From positions 1 through 21,322 of the forward strand of contig JAGBRZ010000216.1 of the NCBI GenBank assembly GCA_017632155.1: a stretch of 21,322 bases of DNA, written 5' to 3'. The notes under the pieces are model-generated. The model ran no database searches and was not told the origin of the DNA. It saw only the letters and a list, made by a program, of their open reading frames with translations. This DNA is from Clostridia bacterium (GTDB taxonomy: Bacteria; Bacillota_A; Clostridia; Oscillospirales; CAG-272). Below are positions 7,987 through 16,485 of the stretch, piece by piece. Position 1 is the stretch's first letter. Every line of letters starts with the position of its first letter. A program made the translations under genes and the position numbers.

Positions 7987-8016
7987 AAACGGCAAGGACG
8001 AAAATCCTTGCCGTTT
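7987..8016. terminator. Bidirectional terminator between convergent genes
   Basis: A 12-bp perfect stem, AAACGGCAAGGA (7987-7998) with TCCTTGCCGTTT (8005-8016), loop CGAAAA, followed by T on the plus strand. It separates the reductase gene from the convergent phosphodiesterase gene, whose stop is at 8022. Confidence 0.85.
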
Positions 8017-8021
8017 TCATA

Positions 8022-9704
8022 TTATTCATAAAACCTGAACTTGACCACTACTGCGTTATGGTCGGAGGGCTCAACGCCGTTCACGGTCTCCTCAATTACC
8101 TCGTGTCTGACCACGCCCATATGCGCGGGGTCAACAAAGCAAAAGTCTATGGTCGAGGACGAAACCGTATGTGCGGGATCGTTTGCCGACGTCATAACGT
8201 GCGCGCTATACAGCCCGAAATTGGTTATCTTCTGATAATACTGTGAGTTCTCGCGCGTGTTGAAGTCACCCGTCATAACGATGGGGTAATCAAGCTTTTC
8301 AAGCAATTTGACCAACACCCTGAACTGCGATTCGCGCACCTCCTCAATTATGGTCATATGCGTGTTACAATGCGCAAATGTGGCACCGGTTTTGACATCC
8401 TTCAGCACGGCATACGTCAGTATGCGATACTGTGTTTCACCCGTAAGACGGCTGGCATTGCTCGGATTTGCCGACAGCCACTGCGTTTTGGTCTCGAGCA
8501 GCTCGAACTTGTCTTTTTTGTAGAAAATGGCGTTGCGCCACTTCTGCGTGGAGGTGTGATTAAGCTCGCCAACCACATTATATCTGTCGCCAAGTTTCTG
8601 GCAGAGGAAATCATACCACAAAACCGAGCATTCCTGAACGCCCAAAATATCGGGGTCAGCCGCATTTATCTGTGTCAGCGCCGCATTGAAGCGGTCGGGC
8701 TCCGACTCCTTTGCCACAAGCAAGTTAAAGCTCATAACGGTATATATTTCGGCGGGGGTCGATACCTTCAGCGTGTCGGTTGGCACGGTCAGCACACCGT
8801 CCTTCACGTGGTCTGCCGACAGACAGTCTTTGACAAACAGCTCCGCTGCGCGGCAGGTGGCATCGGTATCCTTACCCGTAATATAAACTCTTGTGCCCTC
8901 AAAATACACAAGTCCCTGACCGTCGTCGCACGCCGCAAGCGCAGCATCACAACCGGCTGAGGTTGCATTTTTAACATTACCTATGATTATTGCACAGTCA
9001 CCGGGTACTGCGCCCCTGTCGTCAATCGAAATATTAATGCCAAGGGTTTCGAGAAGTGCCGCGCGTATGCTTTGAGCCGCACGCTGTTCGCTGTATACGG
9101 CAGTAGAGCTGATGAATATGCCAAAATTTTTGAGGTTTTCTCCGCCGATAGTGACGTCGGTTGCCAAGGTCTGGGCGCGGTAAGAGTCGTTCAGATCATC
9201 GGGGAGGGCCAGTATCGCGGAATCTTTGCTCAGATATTTATCTATAAAGACGTTGACTGCCGTCATGGTTGCCTCGGGACTGCCGCCGCAAATGACGATA
9301 TGTTGTCCCGAAAATGTAATGACATAGTCATAATAGCTCAAGGAGGAAGAAATTTCTGCCGCGCCGCCGTAGTTTACATTGCCAACGATTATTGCTCGGT
9401 CGGGCTTGGCATCGATCTCGTTACCGATGCGCAAACGGACACCGTACGTTTCGTCGATGGCGTTGCGCAACGCAACTGCCGCGTTAATCTCGGTCTCGGA
9501 CGCCAAATCTGCGCGCAATACCATATAGTCACTCTTGCCGTCCGCCACTATTCTGACAAGGCTGTCAGACGCAGTGGTGTCAGCTGCTTCTGCCGCAGTG
9601 GTATCCCCGACGGTAGTATCCGCAGAGGGAACATTGGCAGGATGACATCCTGCCAATGTTATCGTTAATATTAATAGTGCAAGTATAAAACTCGTTTTTT
9701 TCAT
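8022..9704 (-). CDS. Lipoprotein with endonuclease/exonuclease/phosphatase domain
   Basis: A 560-residue lipoprotein: signal peptide with lipobox TLAGC (C20) and a Thr/Ala-rich linker to about residue 50. Two copies of an alpha/beta module resembling the N-terminal domain of alpha-glucuronidases follow (about 50-165 and 180-300), marked by RAIIVGNVN/CAIIIGNVK and HIVICGG/RVYITGK. The EEP fold covers about 320-560 with visible metal and catalytic motifs: MSFN (N327), VQE (E358), NTHM (H449), GDFN (D480, N482), STID (D520) and SDH (D548, H549). It probably hydrolyses a phosphodiester or phosphomonoester outside the cell. It starts 5 bp after the stop of the preceding binding protein, so the two are co-expressed. 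Confidence 0.88.
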   Translation of the reverse strand: MKKTSFILALLILTITLAGCHPANVPSADTTVGDTTAAEAADTTASDSLVRIVADGKSDYMVLRADLASETEINAAVALRNAIDETYGVRLRIGNEIDAKPDRAIIVGNVNYGGAAEISSSLSYYDYVITFSGQHIVICGGSPEATMTAVNVFIDKYLSKDSAILALPDDLNDSYRAQTLATDVTIGGENLKNFGIFISSTAVYSEQRAAQSIRAALLETLGINISIDDRGAVPGDCAIIIGNVKNATSAGCDAALAACDDGQGLVYFEGTRVYITGKDTDATCRAAELFVKDCLSADHVKDGVLTVPTDTLKVSTPAEIYTVMSFNLLVAKESEPDRFNAALTQINAADPDILGVQECSVLWYDFLCQKLGDRYNVVGELNHTSTQKWRNAIFYKKDKFELLETKTQWLSANPSNASRLTGETQYRILTYAVLKDVKTGATFAHCNTHMTIIEEVRESQFRVLVKLLEKLDYPIVMTGDFNTRENSQYYQKITNFGLYSAHVMTSANDPAHTVSSSTIDFCFVDPAHMGVVRHEVIEETVNGVEPSDHNAVVVKFRFYE

Positions 9705-9709
9705 ATCTT

Positions 9710-11224
9710 TTATTTGAGAGATTCGGAGATGCTCGCAAACACCTTATTGATGTTGCGGGAAGCGCCCTTGATTTTTGCAGTCCAGTTACTATCGTTGCCC
9801 GTCAAGCTGTTACGGAACAGAGCAACTGCGCTGGATGCCCAGGTAAAGCTGGAGCTGAAGATACGAGTGGAGTCGATATACAGGTTGCCCTTGATGATAT
9901 CGTACATTTGACCGTCAAGGTTGTCGGCTGCCCAACGCGACTTCATGCAATTTTCAAACAGCGCGGGAGCAGAGGATCTGTGGCTCTCGGAGCCCATCGC
10001 CTCAAGAACAGCAGCGGACATATTGGCGTCATTGGCAGTGGTGGGGATGCAGAAGTTGGTGTAAGCAAAGCCGAGGTTGGTGTAATACTGCTCCTGATCA
10101 GCATACATCTTAGGATAAGGAACTATGCCGTAGGACATATCCTTATCGCGCAGACCGGTGATGGTACTGCCCGCAACTGCACCAAACAGCGCGCGGTTGT
10201 CGGTGATGACTTTGTATCCGTTGCCGGTATTATACCAGCAATCCCCTGTCTCCCAAATCCAGTTGTTCAGCTTAGTGATAAGGGAGTGTGTCTTTTCACC
10301 CATAAAGTCCTCGGTGAGCTGAAGTACGCCCTCGGCATTGGGAGCGGACATACGAATACCGGATGCGGCAATAAAGCAGTCCATATGTACCTGACCGTAG
10401 TTTACATATCCAAAGGTATCCTCAACGGTGGGGCCTACTTCGCCTGCGTCAACGTAAGTATTGGCAGTCATTTCGATCATTTTGTCGATAGTCCAATTGC
10501 CTTCCAGAACCAGCGGACGGGGATCGCTCAGACCAATGTTTTTTCCGAGATTGTGGTTGTAGATAAGGAAATAGAGGTTATAAATAAGAGAGTTTGCCGC
10601 GTCTCCCGAAACGAAGAACAATTTGTCGTTGATGGTAGACATTTCGATAAGCGAGTCGGACCACCAGGGCATATCAAAGTTGAGGTGATCAAGCACGGAG
10701 AGGTCGGTGATAGCATTACGGGTAGCAAGCGTACCACCGCACATACTGTAACAACCGATCAAGTCGTATTCGCAATTGCCGCCTGCAAGAACTGCTGCCA
10801 TTGCATGCTCAACAAAGGGAACCTGATTGGAGTTATCACCGTTGATAAGATTAGCGGAGAGGGTAATACCAAGTCTCTCCTCAACCGCTAAGTTTCGAAA
10901 GAAAATTGTATCAACAACGGTGTCACCCATGTCCATTTCAACGTAGAAGTCCGGCAAGGATGTGTTCCAGCCCAGCATGTTGAACTGGTAATTGTTAAAG
11001 TTGAGATCGGGTGACAGGGTATCCTTGAGATAACCGTTTTCGTCATAAGGACTTGTGGTCTCGGGGATAGCGGTGGTAGCGACGTTGCCTGCATCGCCGT
11101 TATTGCCTCCCGCAGTCGTGTCCGAGGGGGTATCGGTCCGGTCGGCGCATGCGATTATCATAGGAAGCAGCGTTATCGCAACCAGCACAAGAGCAATTGC
11201 TCTTAACAATACGTTTCTTTTCAT
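9710..11224 (-). CDS. Extracellular solute-binding lipoprotein
   Basis: A 504-residue lipoprotein. The ATG at 11224 is preceded by AGGAGG; the frame opens 8 codons earlier without a ribosome site. Signal peptide with lipobox MIIAC, then an acidic, Gly/Thr-rich linker. The mature part is a group-1-like binding protein for an ABC importer, sharing SPYDENG, MPWWSDS and NDKLFFVSGD with the other two binding proteins in the window. It is the first gene of a two-gene operon with the phosphodiesterase lipoprotein and is divergent from an AraC regulator, which probably controls it. No permease gene is present nearby, so it must use distant permease subunits or act as an orphan receptor. Confidence 0.9.
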   Translation of the reverse strand: MKRNVLLRAIALVLVAITLLPMIIACADRTDTPSDTTAGGNNGDAGNVATTAIPETTSPYDENGYLKDTLSPDLNFNNYQFNMLGWNTSLPDFYVEMDMGDTVVDTIFFRNLAVEERLGITLSANLINGDNSNQVPFVEHAMAAVLAGGNCEYDLIGCYSMCGGTLATRNAITDLSVLDHLNFDMPWWSDSLIEMSTINDKLFFVSGDAANSLIYNLYFLIYNHNLGKNIGLSDPRPLVLEGNWTIDKMIEMTANTYVDAGEVGPTVEDTFGYVNYGQVHMDCFIAASGIRMSAPNAEGVLQLTEDFMGEKTHSLITKLNNWIWETGDCWYNTGNGYKVITDNRALFGAVAGSTITGLRDKDMSYGIVPYPKMYADQEQYYTNLGFAYTNFCIPTTANDANMSAAVLEAMGSESHRSSAPALFENCMKSRWAADNLDGQMYDIIKGNLYIDSTRIFSSSFTWASSAVALFRNSLTGNDSNWTAKIKGASRNINKVFASISESLK

Positions 11225-11295
11225 GTTTTTTCCTCCTGTAAAACACATATGTGAAAATCATATGTTGGATGTTTTGGATAAATATATATACTTAT

Positions 11296-11323
11296 ATTTT
11301 ACACAATTTTTGATAAAAATCAA
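11296..11323 (-). promoter_or_regulatory. Promoter of the solute-binding/phosphodiesterase operon
   Basis: The minus strand shows TTGATT (11318-11323), a 16-bp spacer and TAAAAT (11296-11301), about 70 bp from the ATG at 11224. It lies back to back with the AraC promoter 50 bp away, an arrangement suited to shared control. Confidence 0.6.
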
Positions 11324-11372
11324 GTGAAAAAAACCTACCTTTATTGATATTTTCCGACTTTGTGTAATTGTA

Positions 11373-11401
11373 TTGACAACGCACAAGATTTTTGATATAA
11401 T
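11373..11401 (+). promoter_or_regulatory. Promoter of the AraC regulator gene
   Basis: A perfect TTGACA (11373-11378), a 17-bp spacer and a perfect TATAAT (11396-11401), followed by AAGGAG before the ATG at 11437. Confidence 0.8.
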
Positions 11402-11436
11402 TTAATTATTAATGTAAGAAAAAGGAGAGCTCGGAC

Positions 11437-12225
11437 ATGGATCTTGTACGCAGTTGCACATACCTGAAGGCGAACTATCTATACGTGACCAATCCTATAT
11501 GGAGCCATGCACCGCGCACGCGTTATTCTCCCCATAACCTTATATTTGTCACCGAGGGCGTTTTGTACATCGAGCAGGAAGGCAATCGCTATGAGGTGAG
11601 AGAGGGAGAGTGCATTTTCCTTGAGAAAGGGCTCACCAGCACGGGATATCGCCCGTCGGGGGTCAATACCGGTTTTTATTACGTAATGTTCGAATGTAAC
11701 GGCACCCACCCATCCTTCCAAAGCTGCTTTACATTGCAGGAGGAAAAAAACGTACGCGAGCTGTTTTTCCAGCTTGTAAACAGGCTGGGATATAGCAATT
11801 ACCCTCGCGAGGCAATGAACTCACTTATGCACGCGTTGTTTTATGAAGTGCTGTATCAATCAAAGCCCCACACCGAGCCCGCGACGTCGCTTGCCCAAAG
11901 CATAAAAACATACGTTTATGCAAGTATACACCGCAATATTACCGTCAACGATATTGCATTGCATTTCAGTCTGTGCCCCGACTACATCTCGCGCGTGTTT
12001 TACAAATCCGAACAAATCCAGCTAAAAAAATACATAACAGATGTGCGCATTCGCCGTATTGAAGAATATCTCAGCTCGGCAAATCACACCATACAGACAA
12101 CCTCAGAGGTCATGGGCTTTGGGTCAGCGAGCGCACTGTGTAAATTTTATAAATATCACACGGGAATATCTCCCTCGGAATACCGCCACCGCTTTTATTC
12201 GGAGGATAGCTCGGGGAAAGTATAA
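11437..12225 (+). CDS. AraC-family transcriptional regulator
   Basis: A 262-residue protein. The N-terminal cupin-like sensor covers about residues 1-120 (NLIFVTEGVLYIEQEGN, EGECIFLEKG). The C-terminal double helix-turn-helix covers about 160-255 (VNDIALHFSLCPDYISRVFYK, then SALCKFYKYHTGISPSEYR). The start at 11437 has AAAAAGGAG upstream. It is divergent from the solute-binding/phosphodiesterase operon, the standard position for an activator of a nutrient-uptake module; the inducer is unknown. Confidence 0.93.
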   Translation: MDLVRSCTYLKANYLYVTNPIWSHAPRTRYSPHNLIFVTEGVLYIEQEGNRYEVREGECIFLEKGLTSTGYRPSGVNTGFYYVMFECNGTHPSFQSCFTLQEEKNVRELFFQLVNRLGYSNYPREAMNSLMHALFYEVLYQSKPHTEPATSLAQSIKTYVYASIHRNITVNDIALHFSLCPDYISRVFYKSEQIQLKKYITDVRIRRIEEYLSSANHTIQTTSEVMGFGSASALCKFYKYHTGISPSEYRHRFYSEDSSGKV

Positions 12226-12275
12226 AAACTCGCGAGCCACTTCAGCTTCCAAATCAAAGCTCGGTAAAATGAGTA

Positions 12276-12308
12276 ATTCCACAAAGATTCCACGGATTTT
12301 GTGGAAAT
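12276..12308. repeat. Paired TTCC motif with inverted partner (copy 2 arm)
   Basis: TTCC words at 12277 and 12288 are 11 bp apart (TTCCACAAAGATTCC). ATTCCACAAA (12276-12285) also forms an inverted repeat with TTTGTGGAAA (12298-12307), 9 of 10 pairing. The same pair occurs before repeat copies 3 and 4. It may be an integrase arm site or a small hairpin. Confidence 0.5.
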
Positions 12309-12326
12309 CAAGCCAAACATACAAAG

Positions 12327-12364
12327 AGAAGAGCGATCGAAAGATCGCTCTTCTTATGTTTTTT
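12327..12364. terminator. Hairpin terminator of repeat copy 2
   Basis: A 12-bp perfect stem, AGAAGAGCGATC (12327-12338) with GATCGCTCTTCT (12343-12354), closed by a GAAA tetraloop and followed by a T run at 12359-12364. It lies between convergent AraC genes and can end both transcripts. The lower stem is nearly the same as in copy 1 at 5405. Confidence 0.8.
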
Positions 12365-12408
12365 GCTCTGAAAGCTTTGTTTTACAAGGCGAGAGCCTTG
12401 CCGTGGCG
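12327..12408 (-). repeat. Rubrerythrin 3'-end repeat, copy 2 (internally deleted)
   Basis: On the minus strand this reads CGCCACGGCAAGGCTCTCG (codons RHGKAL) and then jumps directly to CCTTGTAAAACAAAGC, losing the GMLKRYFK-stop codons present in copies 3 and 4. The hairpin terminator follows. The core end (12408) lies 2 bp from the stop codon of the neighbouring AraC gene, so that gene meets the repeat almost without spacer. Confidence 0.75.
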
Positions 12409-12410
12409 GA

Positions 12411-13232
12411 TTATCGGCTTCTCCATTCACGGGGAGATACTCCCTTGAGCTTTTTAAAGGCTCTCCAAAAGGAGGAAAAGCTGTTAAAGCCGACCGCATA
12501 GGAAATTTCGGTTATGCTCATTTCTTCCATTTCGAGAAGATCGCTTGCCAACTCAATACGCTCACGCTCGAGGTAATACTTGAAATTGATACCGACGATC
12601 TCCTTGAAAAGCCTGCTGAAGTAGGTTCTGGAATATCCCGAAGCAGCCGCAACTTCCTCAAGCGTAATTTGATTTGCAAGGTTCGCCTCAATAAACGACA
12701 TCGCCTTAGCAATGGTTAAGTAGGATTGGTCTGTTTGCAATGATATCTCGGCGTCGCTCATTTCAAAAAGTCTTGACACAAGCAGAGTTGTAAGAGCCGA
12801 CGTGCGTGCCCCACGGTATTGACCCGTCGAGTTCAGGACATCACGTAAGGCAGAGTGAAGCGCACCGATCTCCTGCATTCCGTTATCATCGACTCTGCCA
12901 AAGCGCGGATATTCCTCATCAAGCAACAGCCTTGCAATCGATTTGCTGCATTGCTCCGTATAAATACAAACGTTATATATTGTGGTTTTTTGAGTGGGGA
13001 CAAGACGATGGACGTCCTTGGGCGAAAGGATATACACATCCCCTCTCCTGAGCATCATGCTTTTTCCGTTGCATTCGTGAAGCAGCTCTCCCTCGGCAAC
13101 TATCTCAAGCTCATAGTAATCGTGATGATGAAGCGGAAACTCGATCAGTCTGTGGACGGCACATCGCACGCCGTGATCTTTTGTGATTTGTGCATTTCTA
13201 TAGCTTTTCAGCATCCCAATCTCGGACATCAT
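12411..13232 (-). CDS. AraC-family transcriptional regulator
   Basis: A 273-residue protein from the ATG at 13232; GTG at 13238 and ATG at 13229 are alternatives sharing the upstream AAAAGGCGGGG ribosome site. The N-terminal cupin (LIEFPLHHHDYYELEIVAEG, RRGDVYILSPKDVHRL) is followed by a C-terminal double helix-turn-helix (LEEVAAASGYSRTYFSRLFKE, ending FNSFSSFWRAFKKLKGVSPREWR). It is divergent from the GH130/glycosidase/solute-binding operon and probably controls it. Its stop codon almost touches repeat copy 2. Confidence 0.93.
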   Translation of the reverse strand: MMSEIGMLKSYRNAQITKDHGVRCAVHRLIEFPLHHHDYYELEIVAEGELLHECNGKSMMLRRGDVYILSPKDVHRLVPTQKTTIYNVCIYTEQCSKSIARLLLDEEYPRFGRVDDNGMQEIGALHSALRDVLNSTGQYRGARTSALTTLLVSRLFEMSDAEISLQTDQSYLTIAKAMSFIEANLANQITLEEVAAASGYSRTYFSRLFKEIVGINFKYYLERERIELASDLLEMEEMSITEISYAVGFNSFSSFWRAFKKLKGVSPREWRSR

Positions 13233-13262
13233 TGTCACCCCGCCTTTTCTTTCGTTGAGCCT

Positions 13263-13291
13263 ATTATAACATATTACAAGAATAAATGCAA
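13263..13291 (-). promoter_or_regulatory. Promoter of the AraC gene
   Basis: The minus strand shows TTGCAT (13286-13291), a 17-bp spacer and TATAAT (13263-13268), about 30 bp from the start codons near 13232. Confidence 0.65.
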
Positions 13292-13361
13292 TATTGTTTC
13301 AAAAAACTGTAGTGTTCCGATCAAAAATCATAATATTTGCAATGTTATAAAAACAATCAAA

Positions 13362-13390
13362 ATGACAAAGTGATGAAAAAATGATATAAT
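13362..13390 (+). promoter_or_regulatory. Promoter of the GH130 operon
   Basis: ATGACA (13362-13367), a 17-bp spacer and a perfect TATAAT (13385-13390), followed by AAAAGGAG at 13401-13408. The -35 is imperfect, which suits an AraC-activated promoter. Confidence 0.65.
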
Positions 13391-13418
13391 GATAAAAAAT
13401 AAAAGGAGTAATTTTAAG

Positions 13419-14435
13419 ATGGCGATCTTTACCCCACCCCTCTATACTGCTTCGTGCATCAAAAAAATAGAATAACCTATCCTGACGAGAAATGACATCC
13501 CCTATAACGCCTCTCTCATATTCAATGCCGGAGTTGCAAAGTATCGCGGAAAATACATTATGATCTTTCGTGATGACTACAATTTTGAGGAAAACGTCTG
13601 GCCGGCCGTCAAAAAGCCGGGCACCCTGCTCGGTGTTGCAGAAAGTGATGACGGTATTCATTGGAGTGTCCGCGAAAAGCCTCTTTTTGACAGCGCGAGC
13701 TTGCCGAAGGAAAGTGACGTACGCCGCTATTACGATCCGCGTCTGACCGTCATTGATGATAAGCTCTATCTTTGCCTCGCAACAGATACCCGTCACGGAA
13801 TTCGCGGTGTCATCGCCGATATTAACGATTCCCTCGATTCCTTCAATATTCTGAACGTAAGCACGCCCGACAATCGCAATATGGTTCTGTTTCCCGAACG
13901 TATCGGAGGTATGTACGTTCGCCTCGAGCGTCCCTTTACCGTTTATTCCCGAGGCGGAAAGGATCGCTTTGACATTTGGGCATCAAGATCTCCCGACCTC
14001 AAATATTGGGGGGACTCGGAGCTGGTAATGGGCGTGGAACACGTTCCTTTTGCAAACGATAAAATCGGTCCGGCAGCACCGCCCATCAAAACAAAGTACG
14101 GCTGGCTTACGACCTTCCACGCGGTCGACCGTCAGGCGGGCAGAGGTAAAAACGGCTGGGAGCCCTCTTGGGATAAACGGTACACAGCCGGCATTATGCT
14201 GCTCGACCTTGAAGATCCGACAAAGGTGATCGGAATGTCGAAAGAGCCCCTGATCGCGCCCGAATTGCCCTTTGAAACCGACGAGGGCTTCCGTCAGAAC
14301 GTCATCTTCCCCGGCGGTATGATCCTTGAGGATGACGAAACGGTCAAAATTTACTATGGCGCGTCAGACACCGTGGAGTGTCTTGCAACAGCCTCGCTTT
14401 CCGATCTGGTCGCACTTTGTACCGAACAACTGTGA
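13419..14435 (+). pseudogene. GH130-family beta-mannoside phosphorylase-like gene with early in-frame TAA
   Basis: Starting at the ATG at 13419 (AAGGAG upstream) the frame meets TAA at 13473-13475 (codon 19), then stays open to the stop at 14433. The conserved GH130 N-terminus PILTRNDIPYNAS begins immediately after the stop, so real coding sequence lies between the stop and the next ATG at 13560. The remainder is a full GH130 barrel: FNAGVAKYRGKYIMIFRDD, ESDDGIHWS, YYDPRLTVIDDKLYL, RLERPF, KIGPAAPPIKT, TAGIMLLDLEDP and FPGGMILEDDETVKIYYGASD. Family members phosphorolyse beta-mannosides. Either the gene is inactive or the early stop is an assembly or base error; initiation at 13560 would lose an essential strand. 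It leads an operon with the next two genes. Confidence 0.8.
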
Positions 14436-14449
14436 AAGGAGAGCGGAGT

Positions 14450-16444
14450 ATGCTTAACCTATCTATAATGCCGCTTGACACCGAGCATATCGACGAGATC
14501 GTCGAGGATATAATAGAACAACAAAGAACGGGCGTCAGCACTCACGCTATGTTTATGATGGAGTTCAATCCCGAGGGCACTCCCGCTGTCAACAAAGCAG
14601 AGCTGCAATGCGCAAAGTATGACCTCTTCCGCGAGAGGCTTGATAAGAGCGGCGCGCGGCACGGAGTGCTCGTGCAAGCGACCCTCGGTCATATCTACAC
14701 CCCCTACGAGCCCTATCCCTTTCAGCCTACCGTCTCTCTCCCGACAGGCGAGGAGAGAATAGTAACCTGCTGTCCGCTTGATCCGGACTTTCGTAAGTAC
14801 ATAAAAGAGCAGTTCCGCATTCTCGCCGAGCGTCACCCCGCGGTTGTTATGCTCGACGACGATCTTGGACTTTTCTACAGACCGACGGGCGGCTGCGCTT
14901 GCAAGCATCATATGGCAGAGCTCAACCGACGTGCGGGAAAGGCGATCACCCGCGAGGAACTCTATGGGCACTGCCTCGGAAACACCGAGGAGGATAAATA
15001 TTATTCCGATCTTTACGCAGAGGTAGTTCGCGACTCGCTCGTTGATTGTGTAAAAGCTATGCGAGAAGGGCTCGACGAGGTGGATCCTACCATTCAAGGC
15101 GTGGTTTCCGGCATCTACACATCCACATTCTGCGAGTTTTCAGGCTATACCGCAGAGGCATTCGCGGGCAAGGGCAATCCGAAGATAATCCGACTCAACG
15201 GTGGACCCTACTCCAACTCCGCCAACACGGGCGGTGCGCGTAACTTCACCGCAAATATGTTTCGCGCGGCTATACTGCGCGAAAGCACGAAGGACAAGGT
15301 CGATATTTTCCTGGCAGAAACCGATACTTGTCCGCAGAACAGATATTCCACCTCTGCCGCACTCCTTCACGCTCACTTTACCGCATCAATACTCGAGGGC
15401 GCAACGGGTGCAAAGCATTGGATAACAAGACTTACCGCATTCGAGCCCGCATCGGGCAAGGCGTACAGAAAAAAGCTTGCAAAATATTCGGGCTTCTATG
15501 AAGCTCTCACCGCCTACGCGAGCGAGCTTCGTCCGTTTGGATGTCGAATACCCTTGACGCATAAGCAGGACTTCTTCTATCAGATGCGCACAAAAAAGCA
15601 TTTTAACCTCTCCGCTTGGTCAAGCTGTGTGCTTGAGCGACTGGGTCTTCCTTTCTACTTTGGAAATGACGGCGAGGGCGCAATCTTCCTCGACGATTTT
15701 TCCGTCCGAGGCTTCACTGACGACGAGATCCGCGGATTTATGAAGGGAACTCTCATCCTCTCTGTCGGCGCGGCTGACGCGCTTGCCTCCCGCGGTTTTG
15801 CCTCCGAGCTTGGTGTGATTGTTGCTTCGGGAACCAGCCAAATCGACCAAGTCGGTGTGCAGACCTCTTCCACTACCGCAAAGGTCGCAACAGGTGAGCG
15901 AGTGAATGGCATTTCTCTTGATGTGCAGTATGGAAACAGAGAGCTTACACCCCTCTCCGACGAGACCGAATGGCTCTCCGAGGTATATCACTTCAACCAA
16001 AAGCTTAATGTCTGTGAACCTCTGTATCCCGGTGTTACCCGCCATAAGACCTCCCTCGGCGGTGAGTGCATCGTCTTTTGCGGAACTCCGGATATGCCTT
16101 TCAAGTATTATTCCGCCTTCTCGCTCTTGAACGAAACGAGAAAGCGACAGTTGGTTGATATATTTTCGAAAAATGACCTTCTCCCCGTATATTACCCCGA
16201 GGACGCTGAGCTCTATCTTAGGGCGGGCAGGCTTCCCGGCGGCGATATGTTTGCCGTAGCCTTCAATCTTTCGCAAGATGCCATCGACGAACTTCCGCTT
16301 GTAATCAAGAGTGCGGTGTCGCACATAGACCGTCTTAATGAGCAAGGCGAGCGCATCCCCTGTGACTTCGAGGTGCGCGACAATGTGACATACGTTAAGT
16401 ACCCCATCGCGGCGATGGAGCCCCTCGCACTTATAATCGCATGA
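14450..16444 (+). CDS. Glycoside hydrolase-like protein (TIM-barrel, beta-galactosidase-like), function uncertain
   Basis: A 664-residue cytoplasmic protein. The ATG at 14450 has AAAGGAG upstream and lies 14 bp after the GH130 stop; the frame opens earlier, inside that gene. No signal peptide. It resembles GH42-like barrels loosely. An acidic MLDDDLGLFY at about 134-143 is followed by GCACKHH (Cys/His cluster, 148-154), then ETDTCPQNRYSTSA and SILEGATGAKHWITR, and a C-terminal segment with beta-rich character (AFNLSQDAIDELPLVI). I recognise the type from gut Clostridia but not a named family, and I do not assign a substrate. Its operon with a GH130 phosphorylase and a binding protein points to intracellular oligosaccharide breakdown. 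Confidence 0.75.
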   Translation: MLNLSIMPLDTEHIDEIVEDIIEQQRTGVSTHAMFMMEFNPEGTPAVNKAELQCAKYDLFRERLDKSGARHGVLVQATLGHIYTPYEPYPFQPTVSLPTGEERIVTCCPLDPDFRKYIKEQFRILAERHPAVVMLDDDLGLFYRPTGGCACKHHMAELNRRAGKAITREELYGHCLGNTEEDKYYSDLYAEVVRDSLVDCVKAMREGLDEVDPTIQGVVSGIYTSTFCEFSGYTAEAFAGKGNPKIIRLNGGPYSNSANTGGARNFTANMFRAAILRESTKDKVDIFLAETDTCPQNRYSTSAALLHAHFTASILEGATGAKHWITRLTAFEPASGKAYRKKLAKYSGFYEALTAYASELRPFGCRIPLTHKQDFFYQMRTKKHFNLSAWSSCVLERLGLPFYFGNDGEGAIFLDDFSVRGFTDDEIRGFMKGTLILSVGAADALASRGFASELGVIVASGTSQIDQVGVQTSSTTAKVATGERVNGISLDVQYGNRELTPLSDETEWLSEVYHFNQKLNVCEPLYPGVTRHKTSLGGECIVFCGTPDMPFKYYSAFSLLNETRKRQLVDIFSKNDLLPVYYPEDAELYLRAGRLPGGDMFAVAFNLSQDAIDELPLVIKSAVSHIDRLNEQGERIPCDFEVRDNVTYVKYPIAAMEPLALIIA

Positions 16445-16485
16445 TAACACATATATTTTATTAAAATGAAAGAAGGACTAAAAAA

